Shown here: one piece after another, positions 26,068 through 35,846 of the stretch | How positions within the stretch are numbered: position 1 is the first letter of the stretch | How the letters are laid out: each line of letters starts with the position of its first letter | Source: an uncultured Chitinophagaceae bacterium | GTDB lineage: Bacteria > Bacteroidota > Bacteroidia > Chitinophagales > Chitinophagaceae | NCBI GenBank assembly: GCA_936908745.1 | Contig: CAKZFX010000009.1 | Coordinates: 186,001 to 250,000 of the forward strand | Reading direction: 5' to 3' | DNA length: 64,000 nucleotides | Translations under genes and position numbers: made by a program | The notes under the pieces: model-generated | The model's input: the letters and a program-made list of their open reading frames with translations, nothing else | Databases searched by the model: none | What the model was told of the DNA's origin: nothing

Positions 26068-27078
26068 TTATTGAATAGCGTTCAGTTCTGCAATACCTAC
26101 CACACCCACAGAAGAAGCACCCCAGGCACTGATGGTAAAACGCCAGTATCTTGCTTCTACCGGCGTTACTAAGTTGATGCCTTTGAAGTCAGGAGCTGTG
26201 GCACTTGATCCCGCCGCGGGAATCGTTCCTTTCCACAAACCCTGCGTGGTATAAGTAACATTGTCTGTACTCGTTGCTACAGTAATCCATGTCGGGTTTT
26301 CCAGCACGTTGTTATAGTTGGGGCTTAAACGAAAACCTTTGATGGTTTGCGCAGAACCCAGGTTCAGTGTTACTGTTTTAGCCGCAGTAGTGCTGCTGTT
26401 GGATCTCCACCATGTGCCATTATTACCATCCAGCATATTCGTAGCCTGGTTGGCCGTACCGGTGCTTGAACCACTCACTGTAACCGCCCAGGCTGTTCTT
26501 GCCATCAACAGGGAAGTCAACGGCACTTCTGTATTAGCGATATTGTTGTAACGAGGCACCACCAGTACATACATGGTGGCATGTGTACCGCTGATCTGCA
26601 CACCTTTATCGTTAGTTTGCAATGCGGTGATCTTCAGTGGTAGTAAGTAGCCATTAACATTTGTTAAAGCCGCTGCGTCTTTTATTTTCAAACGAAGCGC
26701 TGAAGAGGTGGAAGAGCCGGCAGCTATCTGGAATTTGCTGCCATTCAGTATTTCATAGTTGGCCGCAGGTAACACCACATGCGTTTTCGCATATTTTGTA
26801 TTGTAGATGCTTACAGATGCATCATCGGGCATAATCGTCACTTCGGCGCTGGCCGAAAGCTCACGGGTGGCATAAGCCGCCACTTCGATCGTGGTATCTG
26901 AAACGGTTGCGTTGTAAACAAGGTCAACAGTGAATACATTGGTATTACCACCGCCCTTATCACCTTTCATAAATACAAGCAGTTCCCTTGATTTCAGTTC
27001 ATCCTTTTTACAGGAGCTTATAGTGATGCCGCAACATAGAATAAAAACACAAGCAGCGAATAGAGTTGTCTTTTTCAT
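26068..27078 (-). CDS. DUF1735 and F5/8C domain lipoprotein
   Basis: 336 aa from ATG 27078; the longer frame opens only at a TTG. The signal peptide ends in a lipobox (C23). Residues about 35-165 are DUF1735 (BT_3987-like N-terminal domain), seen in ASVSIYNTKYAKTHVVLPAANYEI. The C-terminal 140 residues are a discoidin-like F5/8C sandwich (NMLDGNNGTWWRSN, LNLGSAQTIKGFRLSPN, RYWRFTISAWG). Such surface glycan-binding proteins accompany SusCD. It is the seventh gene of the downstream locus and the counterpart of 38996-40021. Confidence 0.85.
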   Translation of the reverse strand: MKKTTLFAACVFILCCGITISSCKKDELKSRELLVFMKGDKGGGNTNVFTVDLVYNATVSDTTIEVAAYATRELSASAEVTIMPDDASVSIYNTKYAKTHVVLPAANYEILNGSKFQIAAGSSTSSALRLKIKDAAALTNVNGYLLPLKITALQTNDKGVQISGTHATMYVLVVPRYNNIANTEVPLTSLLMARTAWAVTVSGSSTGTANQATNMLDGNNGTWWRSNSSTTAAKTVTLNLGSAQTIKGFRLSPNYNNVLENPTWITVATSTDNVTYTTQGLWKGTIPAAGSSATAPDFKGINLVTPVEARYWRFTISAWGASSVGVVGIAELNAIQ

Positions 27079-27123
27079 TGAATTTTTTTTGCTATTAAGA
27101 ATCAATGTCGTTTTGGTTTGTTG

Positions 27124-28275
27124 TTATGGGCATCTTACTCCTGCGATCCAGTTAAGTGTATTATTACCCACGGCTGTATGCCCATGACCTGTCAGGTCTG
27201 GTACATTGTTGCCGGTATTTGTTCCATTAAAACGCCAGTAAGCGAGTAAGCCAGGTGAAGCCGGATCAACATAGCAAAGATTGTTTTGCAGTTCGTTTGC
27301 TGTTAAGGCTTTACTCCAAACCCTTGCTTCGCTGATATAACCATTCAGGTAACGGCTGCCGGCAGAACGACCGATCAGGAAACCACCTTCCCAGGTGCTG
27401 GTCAGGTTGATACCACCCGGTGCAGCGTCTGTATAGTTATCCAAAACGCCATCTACATACAGTGCCATGGTTGAACCATTATACACAGCAGCGATATGAT
27501 GCCATTGACCTGTTGAGAAAGCAGCGTTGCTTGTTACAGGATATTTACCTGCACCCACCACTTGTCCCGCAGCCAATTGCAATTTGTTGTTTGGAATACT
27601 TACATCGCCAAAACGCAGCAGGAATGTTTCTTCAATTCCCATTACAGAAGTGATAAAAGGATTCGCTGTCTGGAAAGAGTTGACCAGTACACGGCACTCC
27701 AATGTAAGGTTAGGCACAGCCGCCAGTGTAGCATCCGTCAGGAAGCTCGGCACGCTGAAATAACGGCTGCCTGCCAGTGACGCAGCTTGTGTAATGATCG
27801 TTCTTTTAATGATCAGGTATAATGTACGTGATGATTCCAGTACAGGAATATCGCCATCCGTTCCTGTGATCGTAATGGGAACGATGTAGGTCACCCCTTC
27901 TTTAAAGTCAGCCAAAGAAGTAATAGAGAATTGAATAGCGTCAGAAATATTTACACCGCTTTTGATAACAGTGCTGGTAGCAGACAGCGTAAAGCTGCCA
28001 TCGGGTAAGTATTCGTAGGCTGTCTTTTTTCTTGCGTTGTAATCAGCCACCATTTCAGGCGCCAGTTTTACATTCACATTGATGTCTTTGCCCACCCGGA
28101 TAGAAGACGTGATGGAAACACCAATGGCAGAAGGTCCGTCCACCACGAATTTTACTTCGGGTGTCTGGTCGGTTCCGGTGAAATAAAGTGCCGGGTTGTA
28201 TTCGGCTCCTTTTTTGCAACTTGCCAGGCAAATTGCAAAGAAGGCAGTTAGTAGTAAAATGTATTTTGCTTTCAT
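27124..28275 (-). CDS. DUF1735 and LamG domain lipoprotein
   Basis: 383 aa, lipobox C20 (FAICLASCKKG). DUF1735 covers about residues 38-150 (VNVKLAPEMVADYNARKKTAYEYLP). A LamG/concanavalin A-like domain covers about 165-383, with GQWHHIAAVYNGSTMALYVDG, GGFLIGRSAGSRYLNGYISEARVWSKALT and LLAYWRFNG. It is probably a surface glycan-binding lipoprotein helping capture substrate for the GH18 enzyme and SusCD. It lies between GH18 and the F5/8C gene, and is paralogous to 40051-41307. Confidence 0.86.
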   Translation of the reverse strand: MKAKYILLLTAFFAICLASCKKGAEYNPALYFTGTDQTPEVKFVVDGPSAIGVSITSSIRVGKDINVNVKLAPEMVADYNARKKTAYEYLPDGSFTLSATSTVIKSGVNISDAIQFSITSLADFKEGVTYIVPITITGTDGDIPVLESSRTLYLIIKRTIITQAASLAGSRYFSVPSFLTDATLAAVPNLTLECRVLVNSFQTANPFITSVMGIEETFLLRFGDVSIPNNKLQLAAGQVVGAGKYPVTSNAAFSTGQWHHIAAVYNGSTMALYVDGVLDNYTDAAPGGINLTSTWEGGFLIGRSAGSRYLNGYISEARVWSKALTANELQNNLCYVDPASPGLLAYWRFNGTNTGNNVPDLTGHGHTAVGNNTLNWIAGVRCP

Positions 28276-28312
28276 TGTTGCAGAGTTTTATTATCGCAGT
28301 TAGGTAACTTAA

Positions 28313-29284
28313 TTAGTGAACAGCAGGGTTTACAATCTGTATACCACGCCTGATGTATTTATAAGGAGGATTAGAGTTGTAATCCCTTACAAAGTAAAAG
28401 GCGCCCCAACCCGCTTTGGTTCCCTGTCTTGGGTTCCATCTTGCCATACCTTCCAGTGAATACATTCTTGCGCCATCGATCGGGCTGATCGTGTTGCCAC
28501 CTACTTCCGTAAATGGCGAACCACCATTTTGCCACCAGTCACCGATGTTTTCAGTAACCATGAATTTATTTGGCGGGCACCAGCTGCTTACACGATCGTA
28601 ACGTGTTTGCAGGTTGGTTCCGGAATTAGAAGTAGTTCCTTGCGTATATGCCTGGTTAACGAGGTAGTTGATAAACGGTTCAATCGTTGTTGGCAGTGTG
28701 TGATTGTAATAGTCAACGATCAGCAGTTTACCTGAGCTTGATTTGGGCCCTAAACGTTCGCTGCAATATTCAACGAATTTGGCAAAGTTGGCAGCGCTGT
28801 TCAGGTAGGTTCCTGATCTTGGTTCCCAGTCAATATCCAAACCATCGAGATCGTTGTTGAATACAACATCGCATAGTTGGTTTGCATACATTTTAGAACC
28901 TTCATCGGTGATCGGGAAGCTGGTGCTTTCCAGTTCAACGATCACAGGTGTTACCAATCGCATACCTTTTACTCTTTGCACAAAACGCATTTCATCATAA
29001 GTTTTTCTGGCGTTGACCGAGTCAGGAATGCCGCCCCAGAGGCTGACAACATCCATACTGTCTGGCAAGCCAAGGAAGTGCATACCATATGAGAAGGTTT
29101 GTGAGTAGTCTGCATACCAGCCAAAACAAAGCTGGTGGTCTGTCTTTTTATAAGCCCGCAGGTTGGCATAGTATTCATCAATATAGTTGTTCGGCTTTTG
29201 CAGTTCGATGTTCTCTTTGTTACATGCAACAAAAACCAGGGGTCCAATGATAACAACTAAAACAAGAAGCAGTTTCGTTTTCAT
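28313..29284 (-). CDS. GH18 endo-beta-N-acetylglucosaminidase-like lipoprotein
   Basis: 323 aa, GH18 fold. The catalytic DxxDxDxE motif is complete: DGLDIDWE with D147, D150, D152 and the acid/base E154. Lipobox at C21 (VFVACNKEN) places it on the cell surface. The short single-domain form beside SusCD and DUF1735 proteins resembles the endo-beta-N-acetylglucosaminidases of Bacteroides N-glycan loci, which cut the chitobiose core; chitinase activity is less likely but not excluded. YADYSQTFSYGMHFLGLPDSMDVVSLWGG-type sequence is shared with the paralogue at 41337-42395. Confidence 0.87.
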   Translation of the reverse strand: MKTKLLLVLVVIIGPLVFVACNKENIELQKPNNYIDEYYANLRAYKKTDHQLCFGWYADYSQTFSYGMHFLGLPDSMDVVSLWGGIPDSVNARKTYDEMRFVQRVKGMRLVTPVIVELESTSFPITDEGSKMYANQLCDVVFNNDLDGLDIDWEPRSGTYLNSAANFAKFVEYCSERLGPKSSSGKLLIVDYYNHTLPTTIEPFINYLVNQAYTQGTTSNSGTNLQTRYDRVSSWCPPNKFMVTENIGDWWQNGGSPFTEVGGNTISPIDGARMYSLEGMARWNPRQGTKAGWGAFYFVRDYNSNPPYKYIRRGIQIVNPAVH

Positions 29285-29325
29285 TGTATGATGTTTGATG
29301 TTAGTTAATTTAATAGTCCGGTTAA

Positions 29326-30948
29326 TTATGGTTTTTTATCCCACCACAGTTTAGTGCCACCGTTGTCCAACCCGCCGAGCAGTGATACGCCTGTGGCCAC
29401 ACCTGCTGCATTGCTTTGATACTCAGTCTGCGGGAAAGGCAACCTTCTTATCTGTGTAGCCGTCACGATTGTGCCGCCACTTTGGTTGCTTACAACCGGG
29501 AATATTCTGGGGAATCTTGTTCTCCGGAATTCAGACCATGCTTCCTGTCCGTCAGGATACATAGCGATCCATTTTTGCGTGATGATCTTTTCATGTTTCA
29601 GGTCAAACGCATCCGGCTCATTCCATTTAATAGTAACAGTGCTCAGGTTGGCGTTTCCTATTGCAATATTGTTACCTGTACTTGTGGTACCAATATCGGT
29701 ATAAGCAGCCGCCCTGCTTGTCGCATCGTTGATATAAGTAGTTGCACCATTTGCACCCCATTGGTTAAACGAAGTGGTGATCCCTGTTTCATATAAACTT
29801 TGTGCAGTACCACCCATGCTCCAGCCACGGATTGCACCTTCTGCACGCAGGAAGTAAATTTCTGAAGCCGACATCCAGCGGATCGGTGTAGAGGCTGTTA
29901 CATTCAACGTTGAGAACGGAGTTGTGTACGCTGTTTTATTAGCGATGGTGATACCATTGCGGATACCGTGAAATTGTCCGTCAGGTGCATTATTGAACAT
30001 GAAGGCCCCACGCGGATCGTTATAACCTTTTATAAACGATTCCATGTTAGCCCCCATGCGCACATCATCAAAGTTGAAACAGATAATGTAAAGAGGATTG
30101 TTGAAGTTAACGCCATTGCCGCTGCGCAGCATCGCATTGTCCGCGTTGTCAGTGATCACACCGATAGGATGCGACACCGCTTCTTCTGCATATTGTTTTG
30201 CTTTGGTTGGATTGGCATATACGATACGCATGGCCAAACGCAGTTTGAGCGAGTTGGCGAATTTGATCCATTTCCTGTAATCTCCGCCATAGACAAGATC
30301 ATATTTCTCCAATGGTTTTTGTGTGGGGAAACGTGTTACATAATCCGTCAACGTGGCGATACCATAGTTCAACGCACTGAATAATGAATCATACACAATT
30401 TCCTGGCTGTCGTAGGCAGTAGATAAACTACCGCTGCCAAATTGTGTAACAGGCAATGGCCCGTACATATCTGTACTGCGGTGCAGCGACATGGCTTTTA
30501 ATATCTGCGCCAGCGCATAGATATGCGGGTTGGTTATTTCCGCTTTTTTCTTGATAGCGAGCCATGCAGGCATCACACCCAGGAAAGAACGGCCAAAGGC
30601 TGCATTGTACCATGTAGGCACCAATGCATAGGTTGTATTGTTGGCACCGCCAAACCAGTTGTTGCTGGCGCCCATGTAGCCGGAGTACACATCACCCGCG
30701 AGGTTCTGAACGATCTGGTACATTTCATCACCAAAGTTGGGTTGCTGGGCTACCGGGAAAATATTCATTTGCATTTGTGGAAAAAACACACCGGTGGAGA
30801 GGAAGTCGTATTCCATCATCTCATCGGTAGCGTTGGCCGGGTTGGTATTGTATTCTTCAAATTTTTTCTTGCACGAAGACAACAACAACAGCAGCACTAC
30901 TGTCACAGACAGTTGAGAGATCAGCTTTTTTGATTTATAAAGGGTCAT
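29326..30948 (-). CDS. SusD/RagB family outer-membrane lipoprotein
   Basis: 540 aa, of the SusD-like class usually annotated as nutrient-binding outer-membrane lipoprotein. Lipobox C26 in LLLLLSSCKKKFEEYNTNP; the YNTNPANA segment after the cysteine and the SASEIYFLRAEGAIRGW helix are family marks, as are the QKWIAMYPDGQEAWSEFRRTRFPRI and C-terminal RLPFPQTEY segments. It forms the lid over the SusC transporter and binds glycan before import. It starts 21 bases after SusC. Its equal-length paralogue is 42423-44045. Confidence 0.92.
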   Translation of the reverse strand: MTLYKSKKLISQLSVTVVLLLLLSSCKKKFEEYNTNPANATDEMMEYDFLSTGVFFPQMQMNIFPVAQQPNFGDEMYQIVQNLAGDVYSGYMGASNNWFGGANNTTYALVPTWYNAAFGRSFLGVMPAWLAIKKKAEITNPHIYALAQILKAMSLHRSTDMYGPLPVTQFGSGSLSTAYDSQEIVYDSLFSALNYGIATLTDYVTRFPTQKPLEKYDLVYGGDYRKWIKFANSLKLRLAMRIVYANPTKAKQYAEEAVSHPIGVITDNADNAMLRSGNGVNFNNPLYIICFNFDDVRMGANMESFIKGYNDPRGAFMFNNAPDGQFHGIRNGITIANKTAYTTPFSTLNVTASTPIRWMSASEIYFLRAEGAIRGWSMGGTAQSLYETGITTSFNQWGANGATTYINDATSRAAAYTDIGTTSTGNNIAIGNANLSTVTIKWNEPDAFDLKHEKIITQKWIAMYPDGQEAWSEFRRTRFPRIFPVVSNQSGGTIVTATQIRRLPFPQTEYQSNAAGVATGVSLLGGLDNGGTKLWWDKKP

Positions 30949-30969
30949 AGCTTTACTGTTTTGTAGTTA

Positions 30970-33900
30970 TCAGAATTGGAATTTGGCGCTAAAGCCAATG
31001 CTGCGAAGACTTGGCTGCATGAAGTAATCAATGCCTTGATAGTATGTTCCTGTGTTCGCAGTCGCTTCAGGATCAAACGGCGCTTTGGTCAGCAGGAACA
31101 AGTTTCTTCCTGTTGCCGCTACGGTGATCGCTTTGACCTTATTCCTGAACCAGCTTGCCGGGAATGTATAACTCAATGATGCTTCTGCCAAACGCAGGTT
31201 GGTGGCATCATATACATACATAGAACCCACACCTGCCACACCACCACCTACCACATTGTAGTAAGGCTCGGCAGGAATTTTTTCACCATTGATGATCACA
31301 CCGCCGGCATCTCTTGCATCAGCCGATGCTTTTGATACACCAAAGCGGTCCATGATAGCCTGCGTAACAGATACGCATACGCCACCTAAACGTGCATTGA
31401 GAAGGAAATCAAGTTCAAAGTTTTTATAGCTAAAGCTGTTGCGGAAACCAATATTGTAACGTGGGTTTGCATTGCCTGCTTTGATATAAGTGTTAGGCGC
31501 TGCTGTTACTGTTTGCGAAACCAGCCCTACGTTGATATACCCATGTTCGTCCACAGCCAGTGTGTTTACATAGATATCACCTATTGAACCGCCCTTTACC
31601 AATGCCATCATATAGCTGCCTGTGCCGCCAACGCTTAAGCTGTCCACACTAACTGTTTCACCAACGGCTGTGTTGGTATAGTTGGCCAGCAATTGTTCGA
31701 TGCGGTTGCGGTTCATGCTGAATGTAACCATCGGGTTCCATTGCAGTTGACCCAATTTCAGGTTTGCACCTAATGCTGCTTCGATACCACGGTTCATCAC
31801 TTCACCCGCATTGATATAGAAACTGGAGAAACCTGTACTTGGCGCCAGCGTCGGGTTAAACAGTTGGTTGAAAGTGCTCGACTGGTAAGCTGTAATGTCG
31901 AGGTTGATCTTATTTTTCAGGAAGCGGAGGTTCAGCCCCACTTCATACGATTTTGTTCTTTCCGGTTTCAGATCGGTTGCAGGCATATACGATGTGGTAG
32001 CCGGGAAACCGCCGATGATCGGGTACGTGGCGATAGAGATAAAACGCTCCGGCGCATTACCCACTTCGCTGTAGGAAGCTCTCAGTTTTGCAAACGAAAG
32101 CACTCTTGATCTTATTTTAAATAAGTCTGTCAATACGCCTGATAAACCAACGGATGGATAGAAGATGGAGCTGGCAGTTGTATTTACCAATGCAGATGAC
32201 CAGTCATTTCTTGCTGTTACGTCGAGGAACAACATGTTGCGGTAGCTGGCTTGTGCGCTGCCGAATACAGATTGTGTTTGCTCACGGAAACGGTTTTGCA
32301 CCGGTGTGGCCTGTGTCTGGTTGATATTCTGAAATGCAAACAGGTTTGGCACTGTCAGCAGGTTGCCACCATAACCTTCAAGGCTGTACCTTGTGTCCAT
32401 GATACTTCCACCAGCATTGACGCTGATACCAAAGTCCTGTGTGATCTGTTTGTTATAGCTGGCGATCACATCAGTATACATTTGTCTTGTGATCTCATTG
32501 TTTTTGCTGTAATAACCGGCTGGTGAAGCGAACAAACCTGCGGTTGAAGCATAGAATTGTTTTTCCGCTACGGTGTGGTTATTATCCAGTTTTGTTCTCG
32601 CCGCAATGCTCAGGTCTTTCATAATATTATATTTCAGACCAGCACTCAGCACATAACGTTCTTTATTGTTAGGGAAGAAATCACGGTTGATGATCCAATG
32701 CGGGTTTTGCATCTGGAAACCGAGATCGCCATAAGGCCAGAATTGTGTATTAAAGTTCCTTGCAGGGTTGAAACGTTCGTACACTTTATAACGTTCCATA
32801 TCATCTCCCTGCGGAAACAGGTAGATCGGCACTAATGGATTGAAGTACTGGCCCTGCGACAACATGTTTTGCTCTTCAGCACTGATATACATGGCGCTGA
32901 GGTCAAGACTTAACCTGTCATCAAGGAAGTTAGAGGTATTGCGTGCAGAGAAGTTATATCGTTTCAGTTTGTTGTTAGGGATAATTCCTTTTGCATGCAC
33001 AGTGGATGCAGAGAAGTATGTTTGATTTTTATCCGTACCTGTTGACAGTGAAATACTGTTGGTCACATTGGTACCCGTCTGGAAGAAGTCTTTAGGATGA
33101 TAGGTTCCCGGTTGTTCCAGTTTTTCGCCCCAGCTTGAATAGCTGCCGACATTAGAACCATAACGGTTTTGAAATTCGGGCAACATCAGCGGGCTGAAGA
33201 AGCTGGTGCTATTGGAAACATTTACATTCAGTTTGCCTGCTGTACCTTTTTTAGTAGTGATCAATACCACACCATTGGCAGCCTGGCTACCATATAAAGC
33301 AGCAGCGGCCGCACCTGTCAGTACTGATACAGAAGCGATATCATCAGGATTTATGTTAGAAATACCATCACCGCTTTGTCCCGCACCCTGGAACACATCA
33401 TTGGGCTGCGTAGCAGAAAGGTTGGGCAACGGAATACCATCTACCACATATAAGGCATTGTTATTCCTGAATAAAGATTTAGCGCCCCGCAGCACCACTC
33501 TTGTGGAGCCTCCAATACCAGTAGCACTGGTGTTGACAGTAGCACCGGCCACACGACCCGCTAATCCATTTACGAAGTTGGCATCTTTTACTTTGATCAG
33601 TTCTTCACCTTTTATCTCCTGTACGTTGTACGTAAGTGATTTTGTTTTTTTACTGATACCCAAGGCAGTCATAACCACCTGCTCCATTTCACCACTGGCT
33701 TTTGCCAATGTGATCGTCACATTCGTACGGCCCGACAAGGGCACTTCCTGTGTCTGATGACCTACATAAGAGAACACCAGGATTTGATTGGTCTCCGCAT
33801 TGATCGTGAAACGGCCTTCGGAGTTGGTAGCAACAGAAGTACGTGTTCCTTTCACCGTTACGCTTGCCCCGGCCAATGGCTGACCTGCATCATCCAATAC

Positions 33901-34422
33901 CACACCCGTGATTTCCGTCGGTGGTTTTTCATTTTTCACTTCCGGCTTAGGTGCTGTGACGATAGCAACCGGCGCTGATTTTTTGCGTTTGATAAAAATG
34001 GTCTTGCTCTTGATCTCATAATCAAGCGGCTGACCTTCAAAGATGCTGGTAAGGAAGTCTGCCAGCGGCATATCCGTGGCAGCAATAGAAACCGGGTTGG
34101 CTTCTTTTAATAATCCTTTACTGGCAAAGACAGTGAAGCCTGTCTGGGATTCGATGGCGGTGAATGCTTTTACAAGCGCCACTTTTTTTCCAGAGAAACT
34201 GACTGTTTGCGAAACAGCCTTCGCATTGGCATTCAGTATGCCAGCGAGGAGCAGAATAATAGTCAACTTCATAACAAGCAGTGCCTGTCGAGCCGGCAGG
34301 CAGGTTTTGGTTAAGAAGCGAAACGTTGGAGCCTTTTTCTCCCGGTAGAAGTAGTTCAGCGCAGCATCGTCGGCAGTGAGCCCGGCCTCAGCGTTCCGGC
34401 TACAAAGAGCAGTTTTTTGCAT
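30970..34422 (-). CDS. SusC/RagA TonB-dependent transporter with STN domain
   Basis: 1150-aa outer-membrane importer. Order: a long n-region of about 50 residues (MQKTALCSRNAEAG to LPARQALLV); hydrophobic signal MKLTIILLLAGILNANA; an STN domain (about 74-148), which talks to FecR; a carboxypeptidase-regulatory-like domain (about 170-255, GVVLDDAGQPLAGASVTVKGT); the plug (VNGLAGRVAGATVN, ALYVVDGIPLP); and the beta-barrel ending in FSAKFQF. The STN domain marks it as a transducer: substrate binding signals to FecR (34583-35761) and the ECF sigma. The MQKTA start is kept because the paralogue shares it. Confidence 0.93.
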   Translation of the reverse strand: MQKTALCSRNAEAGLTADDAALNYFYREKKAPTFRFLTKTCLPARQALLVMKLTIILLLAGILNANAKAVSQTVSFSGKKVALVKAFTAIESQTGFTVFASKGLLKEANPVSIAATDMPLADFLTSIFEGQPLDYEIKSKTIFIKRKKSAPVAIVTAPKPEVKNEKPPTEITGVVLDDAGQPLAGASVTVKGTRTSVATNSEGRFTINAETNQILVFSYVGHQTQEVPLSGRTNVTITLAKASGEMEQVVMTALGISKKTKSLTYNVQEIKGEELIKVKDANFVNGLAGRVAGATVNTSATGIGGSTRVVLRGAKSLFRNNNALYVVDGIPLPNLSATQPNDVFQGAGQSGDGISNINPDDIASVSVLTGAAAAALYGSQAANGVVLITTKKGTAGKLNVNVSNSTSFFSPLMLPEFQNRYGSNVGSYSSWGEKLEQPGTYHPKDFFQTGTNVTNSISLSTGTDKNQTYFSASTVHAKGIIPNNKLKRYNFSARNTSNFLDDRLSLDLSAMYISAEEQNMLSQGQYFNPLVPIYLFPQGDDMERYKVYERFNPARNFNTQFWPYGDLGFQMQNPHWIINRDFFPNNKERYVLSAGLKYNIMKDLSIAARTKLDNNHTVAEKQFYASTAGLFASPAGYYSKNNEITRQMYTDVIASYNKQITQDFGISVNAGGSIMDTRYSLEGYGGNLLTVPNLFAFQNINQTQATPVQNRFREQTQSVFGSAQASYRNMLFLDVTARNDWSSALVNTTASSIFYPSVGLSGVLTDLFKIRSRVLSFAKLRASYSEVGNAPERFISIATYPIIGGFPATTSYMPATDLKPERTKSYEVGLNLRFLKNKINLDITAYQSSTFNQLFNPTLAPSTGFSSFYINAGEVMNRGIEAALGANLKLGQLQWNPMVTFSMNRNRIEQLLANYTNTAVGETVSVDSLSVGGTGSYMMALVKGGSIGDIYVNTLAVDEHGYINVGLVSQTVTAAPNTYIKAGNANPRYNIGFRNSFSYKNFELDFLLNARLGGVCVSVTQAIMDRFGVSKASADARDAGGVIINGEKIPAEPYYNVVGGGVAGVGSMYVYDATNLRLAEASLSYTFPASWFRNKVKAITVAATGRNLFLLTKAPFDPEATANTGTYYQGIDYFMQPSLRSIGFSAKFQF

Positions 34423-34512
34423 AAGTTTGCATCGGTTTGGTTCAGTAATTAAAGTTTCTGTTAAGCCTGAAATTCTAATAACAACCTGCCCTGTTCATTT
34501 AAAACTGAGCAG

Positions 34513-34541
34513 CAGCCGCCCGGATTGCCGTCCGAAGCGGC
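34513..34541. repeat. FecR-SusC intergenic hairpin, copy 1
   Basis: In the 160-base gap between FecR and SusC: AGCCGC (34513-34518) with GCGGCT (34536-34541), and inside it CGGA (34520-34523) with TCCG (34530-34533). A very similar nested hairpin occurs at 47609-47633 in the same place in the other locus. T-rich sequence follows on the plus-strand side. Confidence 0.6.
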
Positions 34542-34582
34542 TTTGTTGTTTTATATACTTGTTTTGTTGTTCACTCTTTTAA

Positions 34583-35761
34583 TTAAGGCAATACGATCAC
34601 TTTGCGCCCTTCGATACGGAAACTCACTTCCGACATTTCCAGTCCTCTCAGTACATTCGCGAGGCTCAGGTCTTTACCCATTTTTCCGAAGAATTCCAGC
34701 TTCGGAATATTTTTTTCATACACCACATCTATATCATACCAGCGTTCCAACTGGCGCATCACTTCTTCCAGTGTTGCATCCTGGAAGTTGAACACACCAT
34801 TTTTCCATGCCATTACTTTTTCAAGGTCAACGGTGTTTAATATTTTTATCTGTTCCGCTCCTTTGGCTCTCGCTTGCTGGCCTGGCTTTAATACGATTTC
34901 AGCGTTTTTATGTTTCACTCTCACCGATCCTTCTAACAAGGTCGTATTGATGCTTTCTTCGTCTTCGTAGGAGTTGATGTTGAAATGTGTTCCCAGCACT
35001 TCCACTTCTGTTTCTTTATTGATCTGTACTTTGAAAGGCAATGATTTGTTATGCGCCACTTCAAAGTAAGCTTCGCCGGTAATTTCCACTTTGCGCTCTG
35101 TGCCGGTAAATACGGTTGGATAACGGATAGAAGAAGCGGCATTCAGCCACACTTTTGATCCGTCGGGTAATACGAGTTGAAACTGGCGGCCTCTTGGCGT
35201 TGACATCGTGTTGTAACTGACTTCACCGGCTTCAGGGGTGCCGGCATCATATATCAGTTGACCGTTTTGCAAAGTGATCTTTGTACCGTTTTGCGTGGTC
35301 ACAAACCCATTGCCCAAACTGTCGAGTATCATAGTGCTGCCATCGTCCAATGTCAACACAGCGCCATCTTTTCCTGCAGCTATATCTTGCTTAGCGGCAG
35401 CGGCGATCAGCGGTTTATCGTTATTGGTTTTTCGATTTGTAAAGAAGAAGGCTGAAACAGCCAGGAGAATAAGTAAGGAAGCAGCAACAGACCAGCGTTT
35501 GACAACTGAACGGCGACGAATGGAAACGACTTTTTTCTCATCGGCGATCTGGTCGCTGATACCTTTTAAGATCCTTGACACTACTTCGGGGTGTTCGTCG
35601 GCGGTGGCACGGTTGGCCGCCAGTTGTTCATCCATGATTTCGCCGAGACGGCGCATACCTTCGGGTGTATTTAGCAGTTCCTGCAATAAAGCCGCCTCAT
35701 CGGGGTCTTGTTGCCCCGACAGGTATTTTTCAATCAATTTCTTTAATTGATCCTCACTCAT
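34583..35761 (-). CDS. FecR family anti-sigma factor
   Basis: 392 aa from ATG 35761 (MSEDQLKKLIEKYLSG); the open frame upstream to 35971 only overlaps the sigma gene. The cytoplasmic N-terminus (about 1-85) is followed by a membrane helix (WSVAASLLILLAVSAFFF), the periplasmic FecR domain (GRQFQLVLPDGSKVWLNAASSIRYP, then ITGEAYFEVAHN) and a C-terminal DUF4974-like domain (FNFQDATLEEVMRQLERWYDIDVVYE). It receives the signal from the STN domain of the adjacent SusC and controls the sigma factor encoded just upstream. It is closely similar to 47689-48879. Confidence 0.92.
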   Translation of the reverse strand: MSEDQLKKLIEKYLSGQQDPDEAALLQELLNTPEGMRRLGEIMDEQLAANRATADEHPEVVSRILKGISDQIADEKKVVSIRRRSVVKRWSVAASLLILLAVSAFFFTNRKTNNDKPLIAAAAKQDIAAGKDGAVLTLDDGSTMILDSLGNGFVTTQNGTKITLQNGQLIYDAGTPEAGEVSYNTMSTPRGRQFQLVLPDGSKVWLNAASSIRYPTVFTGTERKVEITGEAYFEVAHNKSLPFKVQINKETEVEVLGTHFNINSYEDEESINTTLLEGSVRVKHKNAEIVLKPGQQARAKGAEQIKILNTVDLEKVMAWKNGVFNFQDATLEEVMRQLERWYDIDVVYEKNIPKLEFFGKMGKDLSLANVLRGLEMSEVSFRIEGRKVIVLP

Positions 35762-35846
35762 AAGATTAGTTGGCAAGCCGTTGAGAGGCCGTTCCCTTGT
35801 ATAGACGCAGCAAAAGGGAAGGCAATCAGGTCGGGTTGAAAGATTT